Assembly: GCA_028292075.1 (NCBI GenBank) | Contig: JAQGNA010000390.1 | Coordinates: forward strand, 1 to 5,143 | Source of the DNA: Rhodoferax sp. | GTDB lineage: Bacteria > Pseudomonadota > Gammaproteobacteria > Burkholderiales > Burkholderiaceae | Reading direction: 5' to 3' | DNA: 5,143 nt | Shown: positions 1-4,527 of the stretch, piece after piece | How positions within the stretch are numbered: the stretch's first letter is position 1 | How the letters are laid out: every line of letters begins with the position of its first letter | The notes under the pieces: model-generated | The model's input: the letters and a program-made list of their open reading frames with translations, nothing else | Database searches by the model: none | What the model was told of the DNA's origin: nothing | Position numbers and translations under genes: made by a program

Positions 1-1046
1 TGCTGAGCAGCTCGAGCCATTACCCGGCGGACCGCGCCGCGCTGCAGCGGCCCGACCTGCTGGCCGGCCGCCGTCCGCGCACCATCAACATGAGCACCAT
101 CGGCGACGCGCTGCTGGACGAACACGCCCCGAAGATCGAGGCGCTGGTGGTTTACAACAGCAACCCCGTGGCGGTCGCGCCGGACTCGGGCAAGGTGGTG
201 CGCGGCTTCGCGCGAGAAGACCTGTTCACCGTGGTGCTGGAGCATTTCCAGACCGACACCTGCGACCATGCCGACTATGTGCTGCCGGCCACGACGCAGC
301 TCGAGCATTGGGACGTGCACACGTCGTACGGCCACACCGACGTGCTGCTGAACCAGCCCGCCATCGCGCCCATCGGGCAGTGCAAGACCAACACGCAGAT
401 CTTCCGCGAACTGGCCGCCCGCATGGGCTTCGACGACCCCTGCTTCCAGGAAAGCGACGAGCAGCTCTGCCGCACCGCGTTCGGCGAGCGGGTCGACTTC
501 GCCACGCTGCTGGTACAGGGCCATGCGACGCTCGACATTCCCGACGCGCCATTCGCCGACGGCAAGTTTCCAACGGCATCGGGCCGCTGTGAATTCTTCA
601 GCGCCCGGCTCGCGGCCCAGGGCCAGGACGGCCTGCCCGACTACCTGCCGAACCACGAGCCCATCGGCGGCTCGGCCGATTACCCGCTGGCCATGATCTC
701 ACCGCCGGCGCGCAACTTCCTGAACTCGACCTTCGTCAACGTGACCAGCCTGCGCGACATCGAAGGCGAGCCGCTGCTGGAGATCAGCGCCGGTGACGCC
801 GAAGCGCGCGGCATCGCCAGCGGCATGACGGTGCGGGTGTTCAACGGCCGGGGCAGCTACCGCTGCAAGGCTAAGGTGACGCCGCGCGCGCGCGAAGGCG
901 TGGTGCACGGCATGGGAATCTGGTGGCGCAAGCTGGGCATGGACGGCCGCAACGTGAACGAGTTGACCAGCCAGCGGCTGACCGACATGGGCCGTGCGCC
1001 GACGTTCTACGATTGCCTGGTGGAGGTGGTGCGAGACGAGATCTAG
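1..1046 (+). CDS. Molybdopterin oxidoreductase (DMSO reductase family), C-terminal part, 5' truncated by window
   Basis: The reading frame is open from position 3 through the left edge to the TAG at 1044-1046, giving about 347 residues. An internal ATG at 90 is not the real start, because family-like sequence (SSSSHYPADRAAL) is already coded before it. Family members are usually 650-800 residues, so roughly half the protein is missing, including any N-terminal Fe-S motif. The visible part holds the end of the Mo-bis-MGD catalytic domain: a 'VVYNSNPVAVAPDS' strand at about 147-188 and the hallmark stretch TDTCDHADYVLPATTQLEHWD at about 255-315. The molybdopterin-dinucleotide-binding beta-barrel domain follows from about 681 to 1030, starting 'PLAMISPPARNFLNS' and ending with the N-x-LT...D-x-G...FYD pattern typical of this domain. 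Such enzymes catalyse two-electron or oxygen-atom transfers. The substrate cannot be read from this part. It may be a generic COG0243 oxidoreductase, an assimilatory nitrate reductase or a formate dehydrogenase relative. No partner subunit gene follows downstream. Family: very sure; substrate: unknown. Confidence 0.93.
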   Translation, partial: LSSSSHYPADRAALQRPDLLAGRRPRTINMSTIGDALLDEHAPKIEALVVYNSNPVAVAPDSGKVVRGFAREDLFTVVLEHFQTDTCDHADYVLPATTQLEHWDVHTSYGHTDVLLNQPAIAPIGQCKTNTQIFRELAARMGFDDPCFQESDEQLCRTAFGERVDFATLLVQGHATLDIPDAPFADGKFPTASGRCEFFSARLAAQGQDGLPDYLPNHEPIGGSADYPLAMISPPARNFLNSTFVNVTSLRDIEGEPLLEISAGDAEARGIASGMTVRVFNGRGSYRCKAKVTPRAREGVVHGMGIWWRKLGMDGRNVNELTSQRLTDMGRAPTFYDCLVEVVRDEI

Positions 1047-1088
1047 GAGCTGAAGGTCTGGTCGGCTTGAAGGCCTGCCGGCATCTGG

Positions 1089-1122
1089 CCTGACCGGATC
1101 TGGGCGGATCTCGCTGGTCAGG
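1089..1122. repeat. Imperfectly spaced inverted repeat CCTGACC / GGTCAGG with internal direct repeat
   Basis: CCTGACC (1089-1095) is the exact reverse complement of GGTCAGG (1116-1122), with 20 bases between. The spacer contains the direct repeat CGGATCT at 1095-1101 and 1105-1111, and a palindrome TGGCCGGCCA follows at 1123-1132. It lies between two convergent genes, so it may be part of the 3' untranslated structure of the molybdoenzyme transcript. Chance is a real alternative in DNA this GC-rich. Confidence 0.3.
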
Positions 1123-1147
1123 TGGCCGGCCAGGTGAGCCGGACCCT

Positions 1148-1187
1148 GGCGGCCGGTGGCCGCCGTGGCAGCCCATTGCGGGCTGCC
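1148..1187. terminator. Two tandem hairpins between convergent genes, probable bidirectional terminator
   Basis: Two perfect stem-loops stand 2 bases apart. The first pairs GGCGGCC (1148-1154) with GGCCGCC (1158-1164) around a 3-base loop. The second pairs GGCAGCCC (1167-1174) with GGGCTGCC (1180-1187) around ATTGC. They lie 101 bases after the stop of the molybdoenzyme gene and 11 bases after the stop of the minus-strand small gene, so the second fits that small gene especially well. Neither strand shows a T-run after the stems, so this is not a classical intrinsic terminator. Weak-tailed hairpins at convergent gene ends are common in GC-rich betaproteobacteria, so the terminator role is inferred from stem quality and placement. 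Confidence 0.55.
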
Positions 1188-1198
1188 GGTACCTCAGA

Positions 1199-1372
1199 TC
1201 AGGCGGCGACCGACTTCTTGCCGGTCTTGGCCTTGCCGGTGGGCTCTACCGGATTGACGACCTGCCAGATGGTCTTGAATTTGGTTTCGGGAATCGGCAA
1301 TGGATGGGTGCGTGGGGTCTCGGCACGTGCAGCGGGAGCGGTGGCGGAAGCGGATGCAACTTTCTTGGTCAT
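1199..1372 (-). CDS. Small Lys/Ala-rich protein of unknown function, 57 residues
   Basis: I do not recognise a named family. The frame is open further upstream, but I chose the ATG at 1372. It is preceded at 5 bases by AGAAG, a modest ribosome-binding site, and the residues upstream of it look like read-through intergenic DNA. The predicted protein has a low-complexity start (MTKKVASASATAPAARAE), then a more structured core around residues 23-42 with 'PLPIPETKFKTIWQVVNPVEP', and a lysine-rich tail (TGKAKTGKKSVAA). There is no signal peptide, membrane segment or cysteine. The basic ends suggest possible contact with nucleic acid or another acidic partner, but this is only inference. It is divergent from the ProQ-like gene and convergent with the molybdoenzyme gene, with a good hairpin just after its stop. 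Those signals, together with protein-like core composition, argue for a real gene. Confidence 0.6.
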   Translation of the reverse strand: MTKKVASASATAPAARAETPRTHPLPIPETKFKTIWQVVNPVEPTGKAKTGKKSVAA

Positions 1373-1400
1373 GGAATCTTCTGGGGTTTTAACGGGCCCG

Positions 1401-1406
1401 ATTGTC
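1401..1406 (-). promoter_or_regulatory. Possible -10 element for the 57-residue gene
   Basis: Read on the minus strand, this is GACAAT in the context CTGCGACAATCGG. It would place the transcription start about 22 bases before the ATG at 1372, leaving room for the AGAAG ribosome-binding site. I find no convincing -35 at the right distance, so the call is tentative. Confidence 0.25.
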
Positions 1407-1431
1407 GCAGCATCGCCGATCCACCTGCCAT

Positions 1432-1453
1432 GGCGTGGGTTTGGCCCCACGCC
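1432..1453. repeat. Perfect 8-bp inverted repeat in the divergent intergenic region
   Basis: GGCGTGGG (1432-1439) pairs exactly with CCCACGCC (1446-1453) around the 6-base loop TTTGGC. It lies 59 bases upstream of the small minus-strand gene and 131 bases upstream of the ProQ-like gene, between the two tentative -10 sites. Possible roles are an operator bound by a dimeric regulator, or an RNA hairpin if transcription starts further out. No T-run follows on either strand, which argues against a classical terminator. Confidence 0.4.
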
Positions 1454-1521
1454 CACACCCCGTAAAAATGCCGCAATGGGGGAGGCGAATCGCTCCAGAA
1501 ACCGCTCCGCCCGCTTGCGGG

Positions 1522-1527
1522 CACAAT
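1522..1527 (+). promoter_or_regulatory. Possible -10 element for the ProQ-like gene
   Basis: CACAAT, in the context TTGCGGGCACAATGCG, matches four of six bases of the sigma-70 -10 hexamer and keeps the key final T. It would give a leader of about 50 bases before the ATG at 1585. A small inverted repeat CCCGC-TT-GCGGG (1510-1521) abuts it. No good -35 is seen around 1498-1505, so support is weak. Confidence 0.25.
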
Positions 1528-1584
1528 GCGCCCTTTGCACTTGCGCCGCAGTCACCGCCAACTGGCGAAACGCCGGCCCCGAAC

Positions 1585-2499
1585 ATGACCGACACCATCA
1601 CCGTGGACTCCGCTCCCACCAGCCCCACCAGCCTTCCCGGCCAGGACATTCCAGCGGCCGCGCCCGCTGCGGTTTCCGCCCTGCCCGAGGCCTCCAGCCC
1701 ACCCAACGGCGACGTCGCCACCGCGGTCGCCGGTGAACCTTCCGACCAACCGGCGCGCCAGGCCCGTGGCCGCCGGGGCCAGGGTGGCCAGGCCGGTGCC
1801 CCGCAGGCTGCGCCGCGTGGCCAGGGCGGGCGTGGCGGCGACCAGCGCCAGGGCGGCGGTGGGCGCCGGCCGGGCCAGGGTCAGGGTCAGGGCCAGAGCC
1901 GTGGCCCCGCTTCTGGCAATGCCCGCCCGCAAGCCCCCGTCCACCCCGTGCTGCTGCGCCTGCGCGAGCTGTACCCGGTGGTGTTCGGCGGCAAGCCGCT
2001 GCCGCTCAAGCTCGGCACCTTCCATGACCTGGTTGCCGCGCACCCCGACGCCTTCGATGCCAAGGAACTGCGCGAAGCGCTGGGCCAGCACACGCGTTCG
2101 AGCCGCTACCTGGAGCAGGTGGCCACCGGCGTGAAGCGGCACGATCTGCAGGGCGAGCCGGTTGAAGACCTCGCCCCCGAGCATGTGCACCAGGCCATCA
2201 TGGAGATGTCGCGCCGCGACCGCTCCGGACCGCGCGAGGCCGCCCAGGCGAAGGTCAGGCTGCGTTTGCGCAATGCCTTCGAGGCCTCGGGCCTGAGCCG
2301 CAGCGAATACGCCGAACGCGTGAAGCCGCCGATCGAGGAATGGAACGCCCTGCTCGACCACGCCTATGCCGAGCATGGTGATTCCGGCGCGAAGCGGGAG
2401 GCCCTGCGCCGCGCCTTCGAAGCCAGCGGCCTGAGCGTCGAACAGTTCGCCAGCGACTACGGCCTCGCACTCGACACCGTGCAGGCCGCCGTCGGCTGA
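1585..2499 (+). CDS. ProQ/FinO family RNA-binding protein with Gly/Arg/Gln-rich arm and C-terminal extension
   Basis: This is a predicted 304-residue cytoplasmic RNA chaperone. ProQ/FinO proteins bind structured small RNAs and mRNA 3' ends and affect RNA stability and pairing. Residues 1-56 are Pro/Ala/Ser-rich and acidic. Residues 57-108 form a disordered, basic arm rich in Arg, Gly and Gln, including a GQGQGQGQ run at 97-104. The ProQ/FinO domain spans about 118-213, with the recognisable 'PVLLRLRELYPVVFGG' start, 'PLKLGTFHDL', and 'LREALGQHTRSSRYLEQVATG', a very characteristic segment. Residues 214-304 are an Ala/Glu/Arg-rich helical extension holding two copies of an 'LRxAFEASGLS' motif (228-246 and 274-292). 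I chose the ATG at 1585. The frame is open back to 1402, but that added sequence looks like translated intergenic DNA and would swallow the likely promoter. No strong Shine-Dalgarno sequence precedes 1585. At 304 residues it is longer than enterobacterial ProQ (about 230). The symbol proQ would be reasonable, but orthology cannot be shown here. Confidence 0.92.
   Translation: MTDTITVDSAPTSPTSLPGQDIPAAAPAAVSALPEASSPPNGDVATAVAGEPSDQPARQARGRRGQGGQAGAPQAAPRGQGGRGGDQRQGGGGRRPGQGQGQGQSRGPASGNARPQAPVHPVLLRLRELYPVVFGGKPLPLKLGTFHDLVAAHPDAFDAKELREALGQHTRSSRYLEQVATGVKRHDLQGEPVEDLAPEHVHQAIMEMSRRDRSGPREAAQAKVRLRLRNAFEASGLSRSEYAERVKPPIEEWNALLDHAYAEHGDSGAKREALRRAFEASGLSVEQFASDYGLALDTVQAAVG
1873..1896 (+). 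repeat. Tandem hexamer repeat GGYCAG, four copies
   Basis: Four consecutive units read GGCCAG, GGTCAG, GGTCAG, GGCCAG and encode Gly-Gln four times within the disordered arm of the ProQ-like protein (residues 97-104). Because the units are nearly identical at the DNA level, copy number could vary by slippage between strains without breaking the frame. Confidence 0.8.
2266..2460 (+). repeat. Duplicated 19-residue motif in the C-terminal extension of the ProQ-like protein
   Basis: Copy 1 (2266-2322) encodes LRNAFEASGLSRSEYAERV. Copy 2 (2404-2460) encodes LRRAFEASGLSVEQFASDY. Eleven of 19 positions are identical, and several others are conservative (Glu/Gln, Tyr/Phe). The copies start 46 residues apart. 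The pattern suggests a short helix-turn-helix-like or helical-hairpin unit that was duplicated. No function is known to me. Confidence 0.75.
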
Positions 2500-2533
2500 A
2501 GCCCGACCGCTGTCGCGCATGGGCACCCGCCAC

Positions 2534-3169
2534 ATGAGCACCAACCCCCTGTTCCAGGCCGAAGGCATCGCATTCGCCTACCCCGGGGAGCCGGCGCTGC
2601 TGCACGGCTTCGACTGCACGGTGGGCGCCGGGGTCACTCAGCTGCATGGCGACACCGGCAGCGGCAAAAGCACGCTGCTGAAAATTTTCGCCGGCGTCCT
2701 GCGCGGCACCGGCTCGCTGACGCTGTGCGGCACCCGTCTTGACATCGATCCCGCGGCTTACCGTCGCCAGGTGTTCCATGTCGACCCGGCCACCGAAGCC
2801 TACGACCAGGTGAGCGGAAGGGCCTGCACCGACACCCTGATGACCGGTGACCCTGGCTTCGACCGGGCTGCCTGGCAGGCGCTGGTGTCGGACTTCAACC
2901 TCGACGAGCACATCGACAAGCCCATGTACATGCTTTCGACCGGCAGCAAGCGCAAGGTCTGGCTTGCCGCGGCGCTGGCGTCGCCCCGGCCACTGGTATT
3001 GCTGGACGAACCGACCGGCGGGCTCGACGGGCCCTCCGTCCGCGCACTCTGGCGTCGCCTGGGCGAACTTGCGGAACAGGGGCAGCAGGCGGTGGTCGTG
3101 GCCCGCAGCGAACGCATCGCGCAGGTGCCGCTGGCTGGCCTGCTCACGCTGCCCGGCGGCGCCTCCTGA
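2534..3169 (+). CDS. Stand-alone ABC-type ATP-binding protein, possibly exporter-type
   Basis: This encodes a single nucleotide-binding domain of 211 residues, similar in size to the CcmA-like or ABC-2 exporter ATPases. Motifs, numbered from the ATG at 2534, are an A-loop aromatic (Tyr16), Walker A GDTGSGKST at 39-47, signature LSTGSKRK at 134-141, Walker B LVLLDE at 154-159 and D-loop GLD at 163-165. The signature resembles the 'STGMKRK' variant of ABC-2 systems rather than LSGGQ. Two positions are unusual: the Q-loop region reads FHVDP, with no Gln where one is expected near residue 84, and the switch-histidine position after the last core strand reads VVVARSE (residues 187-193), with no His. 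An ATG at 2519 in the same frame would add five residues. I prefer 2534 because MSTNPLF looks like a typical N-terminus, but neither start has a clear ribosome-binding site. The gene begins 34 bases after the ProQ-like stop, so co-transcription is likely. No permease gene is seen, so the substrate and even a transport role are unknown. Confidence 0.88.
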   Translation: MSTNPLFQAEGIAFAYPGEPALLHGFDCTVGAGVTQLHGDTGSGKSTLLKIFAGVLRGTGSLTLCGTRLDIDPAAYRRQVFHVDPATEAYDQVSGRACTDTLMTGDPGFDRAAWQALVSDFNLDEHIDKPMYMLSTGSKRKVWLAAALASPRPLVLLDEPTGGLDGPSVRALWRRLGELAEQGQQAVVVARSERIAQVPLAGLLTLPGGAS

Positions 3170-3176
3170 GTGGCTT

Positions 3177-3947
3177 TCAGAGGCCGGTGAATCGCCGCAC
3201 GGTCCAGAAGTAGGCGCCGTATGGCAACCACTTCAAGGCCTTCATCGCGCCGGTGAAACGCTTCGGAAAGTGCGTCTCGAATTCGCCCTTTCGCCAGCCC
3301 AGCAGCATGGCGTCGGCAGCCTGCTCGGGCGAGATCAGCGCGGGCATGGTGAAGCCGTTCTGTGCCGTGAGCGGCGTCTTCACGAACCCTGGACAGATGA
3401 GATGCACGCCGATGCCATGGTCGAGCAGGTCGAGGTAGAGCGTTTCGGCGAGGTTGATGAGCGCCGCCTTGGTCGGCCCGTAGGCCAGGCTCTGCGGCAG
3501 GCCACCGTAGCCGGCGACGCTGGCGATCAGGCTGATGTGGCCGGCCTTCCGCGCCAAAAAGTGCGGCAGTACGGCCTGGATCACCGCCAGCGCGCCGCTG
3601 TAGTTCACGGCCAGGTGGTGCATGAGCGCCGCGGTGTCGAAGTCGGTGGCGCGCATCGGCAAGTAGGTGCCGGCGCAGTAGACGACCGCGTCGAGCGTAC
3701 CGCCCGCCAGTACGGCGCGGCTGGCACGCGCCACGGCTTCGGTGTCGGTCACGTCGAGCGGCAGGGCCACCGAACCCGGATGCGCGGTGGCGAAGCTGTC
3801 GAGCGCTTTGGCGTCGCGCGCCGAAACCACCACCTTCGCGCCGCGTGCATGCAGCGCCTGCGCAGTGGCCAGGCCGATGCCGCTGGAGGCGCCGACCAGC
3901 CAGACGGTCTTGCCGCGCCAATCCGCCACCGGTGGGTTCAGCGACAT
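3177..3947 (-). CDS. Short-chain dehydrogenase/reductase (SDR), classical type
   Basis: This is a complete 256-residue NAD(P)-dependent oxidoreductase with a Rossmann fold. It shows the cofactor motif GASSGIG at 19-25, an Asp at 65 (LDV) of the kind that contacts the adenine ring, the structural 'YCAG' at 90-93, and the catalytic set Asn115, Ser143, Tyr156 and Lys160 (YGPTK). It also has the CPGFVKTPL segment after the active site. SARD follows the second beta strand, and its Arg44 hints at NADP(H) preference, which is inference only. The C-terminus (KWLPYGAYFWTVRRFTGL) is basic and aromatic and could touch the membrane. The gene starts 40 bases after the DUF3833 stop and is the last of three genes read leftward, so it is probably in the same operon. 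It lacks a strong Shine-Dalgarno sequence. An ATG 20 bases upstream is out of frame. The substrate is unknown. The neighbours suggest a lipid or fatty-acid intermediate. Confidence 0.93.
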   Translation of the reverse strand: MSLNPPVADWRGKTVWLVGASSGIGLATAQALHARGAKVVVSARDAKALDSFATAHPGSVALPLDVTDTEAVARASRAVLAGGTLDAVVYCAGTYLPMRATDFDTAALMHHLAVNYSGALAVIQAVLPHFLARKAGHISLIASVAGYGGLPQSLAYGPTKAALINLAETLYLDLLDHGIGVHLICPGFVKTPLTAQNGFTMPALISPEQAADAMLLGWRKGEFETHFPKRFTGAMKALKWLPYGAYFWTVRRFTGL

Positions 3948-3987
3948 GACGGCACCGCGCTGGTCATCAGGTGTTGAATGGGGGCGG

Positions 3988-4515
3988 TCATCGCTTGATG
4001 AATGTCAGGGTGACGTCACCCAGGTGCACACCGAATTTCGACATCGCGGCCTTGTTCAGCATGACCTGGTCGGTCATCAGGTACATCCAGTCGTCGAACT
4101 GCACGGCATAGACCTTGTCGCCCACCGGCAGCGACAGCGTGTAGCGCCAGTTGAAGGCGTTGCCGCGCTCCTGGCCCGCTGCTTCACCGATGACGTCGTC
4201 CGCGCGGCCGGTATAACGGCCATCGGCGCCACGGGTCAGGCGCCAAACGCGCTTCTGGGTCGTGCCGTCGCTGTAGCTGAAGCTTTCGTCGAGTACGCCC
4301 TCGTCGCCCGTCCAGCTGCAGCGCATGACCACGGTAAAGCGCTTCACCACCTTGCCGCTGCGGTCGGTGAAGACGCCATAGGCGTCGAGCACGCCGTCGA
4401 AGTAACGGCGCAGGTCGAGCTGCGGCTTCTCGCCCGCATGGTCTTCGACGCGAGGGCCGGCGCAGCCAGCGAGCGCTGCGGCGCTGGCAACGAGCAGGAG
4501 GAAGCGGCGTTTCAT
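3988..4515 (-). CDS. DUF3833 family lipoprotein
   Basis: This is a predicted 175-residue lipoprotein. The signal peptide is short (MKRR, then a Leu/Val/Ala-rich stretch) and ends in the lipobox LAGC, with Cys18 as the lipidated residue. Ala at +2 suggests outer-membrane sorting. The mature part matches my memory of DUF3833: 'YFDGVLDAYGVFTDRSGKVV' near 37-57, then 'LDESFSYSDGTTQKRVWRL', 'YTGRADDVIGEAAGQERGNA', 'DDWMYLM' and the end 'KFGVHLGDVTLTFIK'. No catalytic function is known for the family. The alternating strand pattern suggests a small beta-rich fold, possibly binding a lipid. The ATG at 4515 was preferred over one at 4578 because it gives a proper signal peptide, has GGAG 8 bases upstream, and overlaps the transporter stop by ATGA. 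The longer frame would run well into the transporter gene. Confidence 0.88.
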   Translation of the reverse strand: MKRRFLLLVASAAALAGCAGPRVEDHAGEKPQLDLRRYFDGVLDAYGVFTDRSGKVVKRFTVVMRCSWTGDEGVLDESFSYSDGTTQKRVWRLTRGADGRYTGRADDVIGEAAGQERGNAFNWRYTLSLPVGDKVYAVQFDDWMYLMTDQVMLNKAAMSKFGVHLGDVTLTFIKR

Positions 4516-4527
4516 GGGTGGGGCTCC
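4512..4527 (-). promoter_or_regulatory. ATGA stop/start overlap with Shine-Dalgarno site (translational coupling)
   Basis: On the minus strand the lipoprotein ATG (4515-4513) shares bases with the transporter TGA (4514-4512). GGAG at 4527-4524 lies 8 bases before the ATG, inside the end of the transporter gene. This decides the lipoprotein start and implies coupled translation of the two genes. Confidence 0.8.

Noticed and set aside
90..92. ATG at 90 as the start of the molybdoenzyme
   Set aside because: The frame is open to the left edge and codes family-like sequence before this ATG, so the gene is simply cut by the window.
1373..1561. Upstream extension of the 57-residue minus-strand gene to position 1561
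   Set aside because: The added sequence overlaps the divergent control region and looks non-coding, while the ATG at 1372 has a modest ribosome-binding site.
1402..1584. N-terminal extension of the ProQ-like gene to an ATG at 1402 or 1468
   Set aside because: The extra residues have the composition of translated intergenic DNA and would cover the inverted repeat and the likely promoter. The protein-like sequence begins at the ATG at 1585.
1122..1736. Plus-strand open frame of 204 codons spanning the small gene and the control region
   Set aside because: It has no domain or ribosome-binding site, crosses the hairpins and promoter region, and runs into the ProQ-like gene in another frame.
1552..2568. 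A long open frame on the minus strand (338 codons) opposite the ProQ-like gene
   Set aside because: The plus-strand frame has a clear ProQ/FinO domain. The antisense product is a low-complexity Ala/Gly/Arg/Leu sequence with no recognisable motif, as expected from GC-rich codon bias.
2800..3977. Long overlapping open frames on both strands (373 and 376 codons) crossing the ABC/SDR junction
   Set aside because: They run across the two convergent real genes in other frames, and their products are Arg/Ala-rich without domains. The ABC and SDR motifs settle the coding frames.
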